DNA of 54,496 nt from an uncultured Bacilli bacterium (GCA_934101225.1 CAKOQK010000006.1:1-54496), one strand, 5' to 3'; positions 25,408-34,175 are shown, counted from the first letter of the stretch. Notes: generated from the letters alone by a model not told the origin. Program-made: numbers and translations.

Positions 25408-27351
25408 ATGTTCAAATTAATATCTAAATATAAACCTGCCGGTGATCAACCTGAGGCTATTGATAAATTAGTTAAAGGAATAAATGAAGGTAAAAAAAGT
25501 CAAGTTTTACTAGGTGCAACAGGTACTGGTAAAACTTTTATGATTGCTAATGTAATTGAAAGAACAAATAAACCTACTTTAATTCTTGCTCACAATAAGA
25601 CATTAGCAGGCCAACTTTATAGTGAATTTAAAGAATTGTTTCCTGAAAATCATGTTGAGTATTTTGTATCTTACTACGATTACTATCAACCAGAAGCTTA
25701 TGTTCCTCAAACTGATACTTATATTGAAAAAGATTCTAGTATTAATGATGAAATTGATGAGTTAAGACACGGTGCTACATCTAGTTTAATTAATTATAGA
25801 GATACTATAGTTGTTGCTTCTGTATCATGTATTTATGGTATTGGTGAAAAAGAAGAATATAAAAATAATATGTTAATTTTAAAACAAGGCGATAATGTTG
25901 GAAGAAACTTTATTATTGACCGACTAGTATCTATGACGTATGAACGAAACCAAATTGATTTTCATCGTGGAACTTTTAGAGTTAATGGCGATATTATCGA
26001 TGTTATACCTGCTAACGAAAGAAAAAATGGTATTCGTATTGAATTATTTGGTAATGAGGTAGATCGTATTTGTGAATTTGATACTTTAACTGGAAATATT
26101 ATAAAAGTACTTAAAAATATAACAATATTCCCTGCTTCTCACTTTGTTACAGGTGAAGAAAAATTAAAAGAAGCTATTAAAAGAATTGAAGAAGAAAAAG
26201 ATAAACAAATCGAATACTTTAAAGAAAAAGGAAAACTTATCGAAGCCCAGCGTATTAAAGAACGCTGTGAATATGACATTGAAATGTTAAAAGAAACTGG
26301 ATTTTGTCATGGTATTGAAAACTATTCAAGACATCTTGCATTAAGAGGCGAAGGTGAAACTCCATCAACATTAATTGATTTCTTCCCAGATGATTTTCTT
26401 TTAGTAGTTGATGAATCTCATGTTACACTACCTCAAGTTAGAGCAATGTATAATGGTGATAGAATGCGTAAACAAACTCTTGTTGATTATGGCTTTAGAT
26501 TGCCAAGTGCACTAGATAATAGACCATTAAAATTTGAAGAATTTGAACAAAAAATTAATCAAGCAATTTATATTTCTGCAACACCTGGTGATTATGAATT
26601 ATCTCTAACTAATAATGAAGTTGTTGAAAGTATTATTAGACCTACCGGATTACTTGATCCAACAATTGAAGTTAAACCAACTAAAAACCAAATCGATGAT
26701 TTAATTAATGAAATAAATATAAGAGTTCAAAAAAATGAAAGAGTTTTAATTACTACTTTAACTATTAAAATGGCTGAAGAATTAACAAATTATTTAAAAA
26801 GTTTAAATATGAAAGTTGCATACCTTCACAGTGAAGTTAAAACATTTGAAAGATTAAAAATAATTAGAGATTTACGTTTAGGAAAATATGATACACTAGT
26901 AGGAATAAACTTACTACGAGAAGGATTAGATATTCCAGAGGTTAGTTTAATTGCTATAATGGACGCCGATAAACAAGGATTCTTAAGAAGTGAACGCAGT
27001 TTAATTCAAACAATAGGTAGAGCTGCTCGTAATCAAAATGGTCATGTCATTATGTATGCTGATTCAATATCAGAATCTATGGATAAAGCCATAAATGAAA
27101 CTCAAAGAAGACGAAAGATTCAAGAAGAATTTAATAAAGAACATGGAATAACTCCTAAAACTGTTCAAAAAGAAGTTAGAGATCTTATTTCTAATGAAAT
27201 TAAAGAAGATACCAGCACTAAAAAAGCCAGTAAAAAAGATTTACAAACAATTGAAAATGAAATGCGTAAAGCAGCTAAAGAACTTGATTTTGAAAAAGCA
27301 ATGCAACTTAGAGATATCTTATTTGAATTAAAAGCTAACGAAAAAAGCTAG
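25408..27351 (+). CDS. uvrB: excinuclease ABC subunit UvrB
   Basis: 647 residues. The damage-verifying helicase of nucleotide excision repair; loads with UvrA and recruits UvrC. Seen are Walker A LLGATGTGKTF, the YYDYYQPEAYVPQTD beta-hairpin, DESH (VVDESHVTLPQ), helicase motifs LLREGLDIPEVSL and QTIGRAARN, and a C-terminal UVR motif (LDFEKAMQLRDILFEL). Start is ATG 25408, 5 nt after GGAGG; the ATG at 25396 would contain that site within the coding region. uvrA, usually next, is absent here. No CGAAC-type LexA box was seen upstream. Confidence 0.97.
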   Translation: MFKLISKYKPAGDQPEAIDKLVKGINEGKKSQVLLGATGTGKTFMIANVIERTNKPTLILAHNKTLAGQLYSEFKELFPENHVEYFVSYYDYYQPEAYVPQTDTYIEKDSSINDEIDELRHGATSSLINYRDTIVVASVSCIYGIGEKEEYKNNMLILKQGDNVGRNFIIDRLVSMTYERNQIDFHRGTFRVNGDIIDVIPANERKNGIRIELFGNEVDRICEFDTLTGNIIKVLKNITIFPASHFVTGEEKLKEAIKRIEEEKDKQIEYFKEKGKLIEAQRIKERCEYDIEMLKETGFCHGIENYSRHLALRGEGETPSTLIDFFPDDFLLVVDESHVTLPQVRAMYNGDRMRKQTLVDYGFRLPSALDNRPLKFEEFEQKINQAIYISATPGDYELSLTNNEVVESIIRPTGLLDPTIEVKPTKNQIDDLINEINIRVQKNERVLITTLTIKMAEELTNYLKSLNMKVAYLHSEVKTFERLKIIRDLRLGKYDTLVGINLLREGLDIPEVSLIAIMDADKQGFLRSERSLIQTIGRAARNQNGHVIMYADSISESMDKAINETQRRRKIQEEFNKEHGITPKTVQKEVRDLISNEIKEDTSTKKASKKDLQTIENEMRKAAKELDFEKAMQLRDILFELKANEKS

Positions 27352-27378
27352 AATACTAAAATTCTAACTTTTTTTTTA
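27349..27378. terminator. bidirectional terminator between uvrB and the InlB-repeat gene
   Basis: TAGAAT/ATTCTA stem (27349-27354, 27361-27366) with 6-nt loop; T runs on both sides serve the convergent genes. Confidence 0.72.
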
Positions 27379-28110
27379 TTTTCTTACCCATTTAGCGATA
27401 AGTACTATATTTGATTTTACTGGTGTATTAAATTCATATAATTCACCATCTAAATACCAACCAGCAAATACATAACCTTCTCTAACCGGATCAACAGGTT
27501 TTCCAACTATACTATATTTACTAACATAAACAGTAGAAACATCAGACCCCATATTTCTATTAAAGATTACAGCAAATTTTGCTTGTGTAGTTGTTGTTGT
27601 AGTCGTAGGTTTTACTGTTGTAGTAACCTTCTTAGCAGTTGTTGTAGTTTTTTTAGTAGTAGTCGTAGTTGTTGTTGTAGATGTTGTACTATCTTCGCAA
27701 TTATCAATGCATCCTAAATAACTATAAGAAGTATTTTTTTCATCACCACAAATTAATGTAGTTTCAAGTTCATATCCTTTAGATTTTTTAACAATCTTGA
27801 TATAACTATCATCCTCATTACATGTAGTCTTTCCAACTTTCAAAGTACCAATTTTTTTATTGTTAATTAAATCTTTTAATGATACTTTAATAGAATCACC
27901 AACTTCACTAGGTAAATTATCTTTATCAAAATAACTACCACCAACATCTTTTAATTTTGTTAAATTATCTTTAAAACCATTGCTATAATTATCTTTCTTT
28001 TTACCACCTAATGGAAATATCATTAAAAATAATATTAAGACAGCAAGTATAATAAGAATTTTAACTACTAATCCTTTCCAATCAAATTTTTCTTTTTTAC
28101 TTTCATACAT
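27376..28110 (-). CDS. membrane-anchored protein with Thr-rich linker and InlB B-repeat
   Basis: 244 residues. A transmembrane helix at about 17-34 follows a basic cytosolic lead. An external domain with four cysteines (TCNEDD, ICGDEK, GCIDNCED) comes next, then a 40-residue Thr-rich spacer (positions about 142-178), which may be glycosylated. One InlB B-repeat closes the protein (VFNRNMGSD ... GYVFAGWYLDGELYEF ... IAKW). Likely a cell-surface stalked protein; ligand unknown. The ribosome site is the unusual GGGGGAA. Promoter at 28138-28166. Confidence 0.75.
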   Translation of the reverse strand: MYESKKEKFDWKGLVVKILIILAVLILFLMIFPLGGKKKDNYSNGFKDNLTKLKDVGGSYFDKDNLPSEVGDSIKVSLKDLINNKKIGTLKVGKTTCNEDDSYIKIVKKSKGYELETTLICGDEKNTSYSYLGCIDNCEDSTTSTTTTTTTTKKTTTTAKKVTTTVKPTTTTTTTQAKFAVIFNRNMGSDVSTVYVSKYSIVGKPVDPVREGYVFAGWYLDGELYEFNTPVKSNIVLIAKWVRK

Positions 28111-28137
28111 AAGTCATTCCCCCATAACTTGTAAATT

Positions 28138-28166
28138 ATAATAACACTTGATTATTTAATAGTCAA
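28138..28166 (-). promoter_or_regulatory. sigma-A promoter of the 27376 gene
   Basis: Minus strand TTGACT (28166-28161), 17-nt spacer, TATTAT (28143-28138). It lies in the 221-bp divergent gap 28111-28331. The rest of the gap holds a likely plus-strand promoter (TTTACA, 17 nt, TAAAAT just before 28310) and two copies of TTAAGTTT, possible operator sites; nothing else was seen. Confidence 0.62.
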
Positions 28167-28331
28167 TTCAAAATTCAACAAAAGTTAAATCAAATTTAAT
28201 TCTCAAAGTAAATGCACATTTTTTTAAAAGCGTGTTTTAAGTTTGAAAATTAAATTACATTACAATAATACTATATTTAAGTTTACATTTCAACTTTTTA
28301 ATGATAAAATATAAACCAATAGGAGAAATTT

Positions 28332-29360
28332 ATGAACGAAATAGGAAATAATTTAAAAAGAACAAGACTCTTAAAAGACTTATCCTTAAAGCAAGCAGGA
28401 AATCTTTTAAATATGTCAGCAACAGCTATATCAAAATATGAAAAAGGATTAATAATACCAGATTCTAAAAAAATAATCGAATTTGCAAATGCCTATAATG
28501 TTACAACTGTAGAACTTTTAAAAATATATAATAAACCATCTCTAAATTTTTCATCATTTAGAAAGAAAAAAACATTAACTGGAGAAAATCTAAACTTGTT
28601 AAAAAATGTTATTGAAAATAACATAGCAAATTATCTAGAAGTAATTGAGTTAATGGATTTTAATCAAAATCATTTAGAATTCAAAAAATATTCTTGTAGT
28701 AACATAAATGAAATTGAAAATATTGTTGATAATTTTAGAAAAAAAATTAATATTTCTGATATTCAACCAATATCTGATTTAACATCACTTTTAGAAAATT
28801 TAGGAATTGTTATTATTGAAATAAAAAATATTAACAACAAATTTAATGGATTTGATGGTTTTAGTGAAATCATAAATAACATTTCAGTTATCACTATTCT
28901 TGAAGATCAATTAGACGGAGCAAGACAAAGATTTGTCATAGCTCATGAATTAGGTCATTTACTATTAAATATTAAAGGATCTGATGAAGAAAAAATATGC
29001 AATAAATTTGCTAGTTCCTTATTAATGCCAAAACAAGCAGTAATTAATGAATTTGGTAGTAAAAGAAAAAATATCAGTTTATTTGAAATTACATCATTTG
29101 TAAAAGAATATAAAGTTAGTTATACTGCTACTACTCATAGACTTAAAGAATTAAATATTATATCAGAATTTACTTATAAAAAATTACAAGAAGAAATACA
29201 TGATAAAATTAAAATATCAACAATTACGCCTGAAAAATCTTGTGAATTTAAAAGATTAGTTCACAAATTAGAATCAAGTGATTTCATAACTTTTAATAAA
29301 GCATGTGAATTACTAGGGGAAACAACTGATGAGTATAACGAAGAAAATAATAATTACTGA
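28332..29360 (+). CDS. XRE regulator fused to ImmA/IrrE zinc peptidase (probable antitoxin/repressor)
   Basis: 342 residues. XRE helix-turn-helix at 1-60 (LSLKQAGNLLNMSATAISKYEKG), then an ImmA/IrrE peptidase domain with RFVIAHELGHLLLN (HExxH near residue 205) and the downstream metal Glu region SDEEKICNKFASSLLMP. Such fusions cleave or act as repressors in phage, ICE and toxin-antitoxin modules. AGGAG precedes the ATG. It ends in TGA and overlaps the following PIN gene by 32 bp, so the two are tightly coupled, consistent with a predicted type II toxin-antitoxin or stress pair. Confidence 0.85.
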   Translation: MNEIGNNLKRTRLLKDLSLKQAGNLLNMSATAISKYEKGLIIPDSKKIIEFANAYNVTTVELLKIYNKPSLNFSSFRKKKTLTGENLNLLKNVIENNIANYLEVIELMDFNQNHLEFKKYSCSNINEIENIVDNFRKKINISDIQPISDLTSLLENLGIVIIEIKNINNKFNGFDGFSEIINNISVITILEDQLDGARQRFVIAHELGHLLLNIKGSDEEKICNKFASSLLMPKQAVINEFGSKRKNISLFEITSFVKEYKVSYTATTHRLKELNIISEFTYKKLQEEIHDKIKISTITPEKSCEFKRLVHKLESSDFITFNKACELLGETTDEYNEENNNY

Positions 29361-29835
29361 TACAAACATTATAACTGATTTATTTAATGCCAATATTTTA
29401 GAAGAATTTATTAATTTTGATAATGTTTATATTAGTGACTTGGTTAAAAATGATGAAATAAATAACAAAACAGGTAATATTGAAATGATTAAAAAGTTTA
29501 AAACTTTACCTACAACTAATCTGCAACTTTTGGAAGTCAGTAAAATATCTGCAATTGAGAAAAAGTTATCAACATATGATTTAATTAATTTTATAATAGC
29601 AAGAGACTATGAAGGAATTTTAGCAACGGGAGATAAAAGACTTAAAAATTTTTCTGAACATAATGGTATTGAAGTATATCGAACACTCAAAATTATAAAA
29701 TTAATGTATGATAAACACAAAATATCTAAATCTAAAACAATAAAAGCATGCCATCTATTAAAAGCAAATAATAAAACAAGAATTCCAATAAATGACATTA
29801 ATGCTTTACTAGACAAAATAAAAAATAACTTATAA
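29329..29835 (+). CDS. PIN-domain ribonuclease-like protein (probable toxin partner)
   Basis: 168 residues. A PIN fold begins at once with IIITDTNIITDLF (first acidic residue), then DYEGILATGDKRLKNF (later Asp pair) and GIEVYRTLKIIKLM. PIN toxins cut tRNA or mRNA with Mg. The ATG at 29329-29331 lies inside the XRE/ImmA gene, about 10 nt after AGGGGA. The acidic residues appear intact, so it is probably active. Coupling to the XRE-ImmA gene follows a pattern predicted in comparative surveys of toxin-antitoxin loci. Toxicity is inference. Confidence 0.78.
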   Translation: MSITKKIIITDTNIITDLFNANILEEFINFDNVYISDLVKNDEINNKTGNIEMIKKFKTLPTTNLQLLEVSKISAIEKKLSTYDLINFIIARDYEGILATGDKRLKNFSEHNGIEVYRTLKIIKLMYDKHKISKSKTIKACHLLKANNKTRIPINDINALLDKIKNNL

Positions 29836-29850
29836 AAAGTTACTTTTATT
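29822..29850. terminator. bidirectional terminator between PIN gene and YtxH gene
   Basis: TAACTT/AAGTTA stem (29826-29831, 29837-29842) with 5-nt loop; T-rich on both strands. Confidence 0.75.
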
Positions 29851-30253
29851 TTGTTTTATTTTCTGCTTTTTCTAATTTAGCAACAGTATCGTTTAAAACT
29901 TCAATAGTCTTTTGTCTTACATCAGAAGCAGCTTTTTCTAAAACAGGAGTTCCCTTTTCAACAGCTAAATTATATAAATCATTAGCTTTCTTTTCTATTT
30001 CTTTTCCTTTTTTCTTAACAATAGAAACTACTTTTTCTTTATCTAAATCTTTTAATTCTTTTTGGATATCATTAATAGATTTTTCAATTGATTCTTTTAC
30101 ATCATCATATTCAATATCTTTAGCCTTTTCCCAAAGATTTTTCATCTTATTAACTAAATCCTTTCTAGTATCTTCACCCTTTTTTGGAGCAAATAATAAT
30201 CCTAATGTAGCTCCTACTGCAAGTCCTGCAAATAATCCACCTTTTTTACTCAT
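29846..30253 (-). CDS. YtxH-domain membrane-associated protein
   Basis: 135 residues. The N-terminal GGLFAGLAVGATLGLLFAPKKG, a glycine-rich membrane helix ending in APKKGEDTR, is the YtxH signature. The rest is a long amphipathic, Lys/Glu-rich helix. YtxH proteins are general-stress envelope proteins of unclear mechanism. It is last in a four-gene overlapping operon and overlaps the YtxG-like gene by 8 bp. Confidence 0.87.
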   Translation of the reverse strand: MSKKGGLFAGLAVGATLGLLFAPKKGEDTRKDLVNKMKNLWEKAKDIEYDDVKESIEKSINDIQKELKDLDKEKVVSIVKKKGKEIEKKANDLYNLAVEKGTPVLEKAASDVRQKTIEVLNDTVAKLEKAENKTK

Positions 30254-30536
30254 AATCTTCTTCCTCTTCCTTTCTCTTCTTTAAACTTACAATTTTATTA
30301 ACAATTCCTTTTACAAAATTAGCAACATAATCAGTAATAAATCCAATTTTATTAGTAAATAAATCAAATATATTAAATACCTTATCTAAACTTTTTACTT
30401 TCCTAGTTACATCATCTAATAAATTATTGAAATTGTCTATTGTAATTATAAGTTTTATTCCTAAAATAATGCCTATAACTAATAAAATAATAAGTAAAAT
30501 ATAAATAATAATCGGTAATATTTCTATTAATGTCAT
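30246..30536 (-). CDS. small membrane protein, YtxG/DUF948-like
   Basis: 96 residues with one N-terminal transmembrane helix (about 5-28) and an amphipathic helix TIDNFNNLLDDVTRKVKSLD, then a basic/acidic tail. The layout matches DUF948 (YtxG), usually paired with YtxH as here. Its start and stop touch both neighbours (1-bp and 8-bp overlaps). Confidence 0.7.
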   Translation of the reverse strand: MTLIEILPIIIYILLIILLVIGIILGIKLIITIDNFNNLLDDVTRKVKSLDKVFNIFDLFTNKIGFITDYVANFVKGIVNKIVSLKKRKEEEEDYE

Positions 30537-31411
30537 TAATTTTCTTCCTCCTCATCCTTATTTTCATACATTGAATCTATTAAATTAAATAAGTCTTTTT
30601 CTAAAGTATCATCATCATCTTTTACTTCTGATTCAACGGGTTTACTATCAATTTTAGGCATTTCTGTAGTATTTTCTACTTCTTCTTTTTCACTTATAAA
30701 TTCATCTTTAGTAATTTCTTCAGGAACATCAGATTTATTATCTTTTTCTATTGATTTTTCTTTTTGAATTTCCTGATTACTTATAAGAATTTCATCTAAT
30801 GTTTTTAAAGGTTCAGCAAATTCATCCTCTACCTTTTTATTTTCTACCTCTTTTTTAATTTCATACGCTTTTTTTCTAACATCTTCTAAACTTGGACCTT
30901 TTACCCCAGTATCAGTTTTAATAATTACATCATCTTTAGTATAATTTTGATTTAAAACACCATAAACAGGTGAAATTACAGGAGATGGCGTAAATATTTT
31001 TTTCTTTTCTTCTTTCTTTTGTTGTAAGAATTTAGAATAATCTCTAGGTTGTTCTTTCTTTCTTTCAGGTTCCTTTACTACATATTCATCTCTATTTCTT
31101 CTAGGAACATCATAATCATCATCAAAAAAACTATTATTACTATTTGTTTGTGAATAACTATTACGTTTATTGACACTTGAATCCTTATCACTTCTAGTTG
31201 GTAAATCATCATCAAAGTCTAAAGGAAAATTAAAATTACTTGTCTTTTTAGGAGGTTCACTAACAACATCATTGTCATTTACTTCAACTGGCATTTTAAC
31301 CTCTTTAATTGGATTACTTTCCTTTACAACACTTTTTTTCTCATAAGTTGTTTCTTCTTCATCATCTTCAATATCAAATAATACATCTTTTATTTTCTTA
31401 AAAACACTCAT
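30536..31411 (-). CDS. charged, mostly disordered cytoplasmic protein with SPVISPVYGVL motif
   Basis: 291 residues, rich in Asp, Glu, Lys and Ser, without a signal peptide; most of it looks disordered. The one island of ordered-looking, hydrophobic sequence is FTPSPVISPVYGVLNQNY near residue 140, plausibly a short linear binding motif; I recall similar motifs in related genomes but cannot confirm it. N-terminus MSVFKKIKDVLFDIEDDEEE. It links a lipoprotein gene and the YtxG/YtxH genes by 1-bp overlaps, so may be a scaffold for an envelope or division complex. Confidence 0.55.
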   Translation of the reverse strand: MSVFKKIKDVLFDIEDDEEETTYEKKSVVKESNPIKEVKMPVEVNDNDVVSEPPKKTSNFNFPLDFDDDLPTRSDKDSSVNKRNSYSQTNSNNSFFDDDYDVPRRNRDEYVVKEPERKKEQPRDYSKFLQQKKEEKKKIFTPSPVISPVYGVLNQNYTKDDVIIKTDTGVKGPSLEDVRKKAYEIKKEVENKKVEDEFAEPLKTLDEILISNQEIQKEKSIEKDNKSDVPEEITKDEFISEKEEVENTTEMPKIDSKPVESEVKDDDDTLEKDLFNLIDSMYENKDEEEEN

Positions 31412-32058
31412 TAGTTATTCTCCTTTATTAAATCATAATCTGGTACTTCATCATCTTTATAATTATCATACTCCTCAACTACTTTTAAGAAGTTTGAATC
31501 ATTTGAATTAGTCTCAAATATATTAAAACTCTCTTCACTATAGTTAAGTACATCTTCCTCGAGTAAATTTCCAATTATATCGTCATTATACTCTACCGAA
31601 GACAAAATAATTAAACTATTTGCAATAGCTTTAGCAATATCATTACTATCTACCATTACTTCTATTTTAGCATAATTATACATTATTTCAATTAAATATT
31701 TATTATTTTTTACATTTATTTCAATATACCCACTCTTATTATCATAATTAATTAACTTACTCATATAAGTATTTTCCTTAACTTTATAACTATTTTCTAC
31801 TTTATGATAATAACTAACAATATCCACAAACATATAATATTTAAGATCATTTTCTCTAAAAACTATATTTCTTTCATTAATTTTATCTATTACTAAATTA
31901 GATGGTAAATAAAATTTATAACCATTTTTATACTGATTAGCCTTATTACTTTTACTAGATATTACTTTATTTATTATTTGTTCCATATTATTATTATCTA
32001 TTTTAGTACAACCACATAATAAGGTAATACTTAGTATTAATATAATTATTTTCTTCAT
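31411..32058 (-). CDS. lipoprotein of unknown function, first gene of YtxGH operon
   Basis: 215 residues. The signal peptide ends in a lipobox LLCGC, so Cys is about residue 17 and the protein is lipid-anchored on the outer face of the membrane. The mature domain (about 40-150) alternates strands and helices, with YKFYLPSNLVIDKIN and SGYIEINVKNNKYLIEIMYNYAKIEVMV. The C-terminus is acidic. I do not recognise a family. Its stop overlaps the next start by 1 bp. Confidence 0.65.
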   Translation of the reverse strand: MKKIIILILSITLLCGCTKIDNNNMEQIINKVISSKSNKANQYKNGYKFYLPSNLVIDKINERNIVFRENDLKYYMFVDIVSYYHKVENSYKVKENTYMSKLINYDNKSGYIEINVKNNKYLIEIMYNYAKIEVMVDSNDIAKAIANSLIILSSVEYNDDIIGNLLEEDVLNYSEESFNIFETNSNDSNFLKVVEEYDNYKDDEVPDYDLIKENN

Positions 32059-32120
32059 CTATATCCCTCTAAATAATCATATCACAAATATGTATCTTCA
32101 TAAAGAAAAAATTTGCAAAG

Positions 32121-32154
32121 AAAAACTAGAAGCACCTTTCTAATCGCTTCTAGT
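32121..32154 (-). terminator. intrinsic terminator after the 36-codon gene
   Basis: Perfect 9-bp stem ACTAGAAGC/GCTTCTAGT (32125-32133, 32146-32154), followed on the minus strand by TTTTTCTTT. It overlaps the end of the small reading frame at 32140-32250. Confidence 0.88.
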
Positions 32155-32250
32155 CAAAACCATTGTCCAGTATTCATTGAAGAATTTTTTTAAACGAACG
32201 ACATTTTTCTTTTCGGTTAAAGTACAACCTAGCACATCTATTTCTGGCAT
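32140..32250 (-). CDS. candidate 36-residue small protein
   Basis: Reading frame of 36 codons plus TAG, starting 1 nt after the stop of the secreted protein gene (TAATATG). It begins MPEIDVLGCTLTEKK and ends NEYWTMVLTRSD. No close Shine-Dalgarno site, so translation would rely on stop-start coupling. Its stop lies in the loop of the operon terminator, the same arrangement as several confirmed genes here, which supports it as the last gene of the transcript. No family recognised; too short to be sure. Confidence 0.38.
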   Translation of the reverse strand: MPEIDVLGCTLTEKKNVVRLKKFFNEYWTMVLTRSD

Positions 32251-32251
32251 A

Positions 32252-33013
32252 TTATGATAGGTGAACATTTACACCACCCATTTGGTCGTAGACTCCGACA
32301 GCAGATCCATAGAAGAAGAATACACCGCCATATCCACCATATCCTGTTGTATATTTCTTGCTAGTTTCTAATGTTATTCTCTTAGTAGCATGTTGATATG
32401 AAGAATAAAAAGTACCATCGCCATCTACATAAATCTCGACGTCTTGTGCAATTCTCATTAATGTTGAACTTTTTTGTAAAAGAGCAGTACAGCCATAACC
32501 ATTGCCGCTATATACACGATCAGTAAATCTAATTGCAGTACCTGACCAATACAAATCAGTATTTGGTTCTGTAAGTCTTGTTAAATTACCATATAAATAT
32601 GAGCCTATAACATCGTAACTTATAACCTTTGGTGCTCCTTTCCACTCCAACGCTGTTATCATAGTACAATATTTACCACTACAAGCATAAGAAAGAGTTA
32701 ATTTTTTCGCAGTCGTTTCATGAATTAAGGCTCGAGGTGATTCCACGCCAGTTTCAAAATCTTCGGTCTCTTTCTTATAAACTTTTTCATCATATAATCC
32801 CATAGACAAATATTTATTAAATTTTTCTTGAGTAATATATTCTTGATAGCCATCAAAATATAACTCGCCTAAGAAATTATACTGTTCTTCCGTCATACTA
32901 ACTCCATTCTTATTTGTATAAAATACATCATCTGCATGGACATTAACGCTTAAAACATTAATTACAAATAATGAACAAATAAGACAGAAAAATAACTTAA
33001 CTAGTTTAAACAT
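32252..33013 (-). CDS. secreted protein of unknown function
   Basis: 253 residues. Signal peptide 1-27 ending SVNVHADD. The start of the mature part (VSMTEEQYNFLGELYFDGYQ) resembles N-terminal MTxEEYxxLxxLGFT segments I have seen in secreted Firmicutes proteins. The beta-rich remainder has CSGKYCTMITALEWKGAPKVISYDVIG and an aromatic/Gly-rich end (GYGGYGGVFFFYGSAVG). Two Cys in SGKYC context may pair. The G+C is visibly higher than its neighbours, suggesting acquisition. The upstream neighbour is a membrane XRE regulator, which may control it. Function not assignable. Confidence 0.6.
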   Translation of the reverse strand: MFKLVKLFFCLICSLFVINVLSVNVHADDVFYTNKNGVSMTEEQYNFLGELYFDGYQEYITQEKFNKYLSMGLYDEKVYKKETEDFETGVESPRALIHETTAKKLTLSYACSGKYCTMITALEWKGAPKVISYDVIGSYLYGNLTRLTEPNTDLYWSGTAIRFTDRVYSGNGYGCTALLQKSSTLMRIAQDVEIYVDGDGTFYSSYQHATKRITLETSKKYTTGYGGYGGVFFFYGSAVGVYDQMGGVNVHLS

Positions 33014-33054
33014 ACATCACACTCCTTTCTTAGTTAAACCATACTTCATTTTAA

Positions 33055-33085
33055 CTAAAAAAGGTAGTGAATGTCATTCACACCT
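33055..33085 (-). terminator. intrinsic terminator of the membrane XRE regulator, overlapping its TGA
   Basis: GTGAAT/ATTCAC stem (33067-33072, 33076-33081) extended by AGGT/ACCT with a bulge, then TTTTTT on the minus strand. The TGA stop lies in the hairpin, showing TGA is a true stop. Confidence 0.75.
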
Positions 33086-34175
33086 CTAAAAAATCCTTAA
33101 AATACTTAGATAAATAATGATTATATAATTTCAGATAAGATTCATCATTTTTATATATAAAATTATTAACAACCTTTTTATTAATAATCTTTTTATCATT
33201 TATTATTAATTGTTCATAAATATAATTATCTAAATATAAATTTTCAAATATTTTATTATTTGAAGTGGAAACATACGTTATCTTTATCATATTCTTCTTA
33301 GGGAAATAATAATATTCTACATTTTTCTCTACCAAATAATAATATCCAACATCACTATTATATTTAAAACCATTTTTAATTAAGCCTTTTATTAAATCAT
33401 CTTTATTATTACTTTTAGCACTTAATCTAGCAACGCTTTCATCATTTAAATTATTAACCATAAGATTATCATTTTTAAAATCATTAAAGTAATCAAGTTT
33501 AATTTTAGAACATGATTTATTATAACAAGCATCAAGATAAAAATCTTTTTTATTACTTATCAAGTTCATAAATGTTTCTTGAGATTGTTCTAATTCCATT
33601 AGTAATTCATGTGAACTTCCTGTAAACAAAACAACTTCATTATCGTTCTCATCATAATAATATAATCTTATTATATCGACACTAATTAACTCATCTTTAT
33701 TATCATAAAAATTACCAGGTCTAAAATATACTTTTTCTTTATTCATAACAAGTAATCCATCTCTAGTTCTAACAGAATCATTTTCTCCATAAATCATATA
33801 TACTTTTACAGAATTATAAGTGCTTACAAAATAATAAAATAAAAATGATACTAAAACAAATAATAAACCAGTACCTAAAAATATTATTATCTTCTTACTT
33901 CTACTTTTAGATTTAATAAGAGTAATTAAAGTATTACTAGTAGGCGTAGTATCAATATTTCTTTCATTTCTCTTACCATTTAATAATTCATCAATAGAAA
34001 CATCAAAGAAATTAGCAATAGAAATTAACTTATCATTAAGTGGAATTATATCCTCATTTTCCCACTTATTAACTGTAGTCCTATGAACAAATAATTTCTC
34101 AGCTAACTGTTCTTGACTAAGTCCACGCTCCAATCTTAATTCCTTTATAAATTTTGAAAATTTACTTGTATCCAT
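33078..34175 (-). CDS. XRE-family membrane sensor-regulator with large external domain
   Basis: 365 residues. XRE helix-turn-helix at 1-65 (LRLERGLSQEQLAEKLFVHRTTVNKWEN), a linker of some 25 residues, a transmembrane helix at about 94-115 and about 250 residues outside. The outer domain has mixed strands and a Cys pair ACYNKSC. The architecture matches the smaller protein at 24676, so this species seems to use several such transmembrane XRE proteins. It lies directly upstream of the secreted protein gene, its likely target or source of signal. Stop is TGA. Confidence 0.75.
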   Translation of the reverse strand: MDTSKFSKFIKELRLERGLSQEQLAEKLFVHRTTVNKWENEDIIPLNDKLISIANFFDVSIDELLNGKRNERNIDTTPTSNTLITLIKSKSRSKKIIIFLGTGLLFVLVSFLFYYFVSTYNSVKVYMIYGENDSVRTRDGLLVMNKEKVYFRPGNFYDNKDELISVDIIRLYYYDENDNEVVLFTGSSHELLMELEQSQETFMNLISNKKDFYLDACYNKSCSKIKLDYFNDFKNDNLMVNNLNDESVARLSAKSNNKDDLIKGLIKNGFKYNSDVGYYYLVEKNVEYYYFPKKNMIKITYVSTSNNKIFENLYLDNYIYEQLIINDKKIINKKVVNNFIYKNDESYLKLYNHYLSKYFKDFLEV

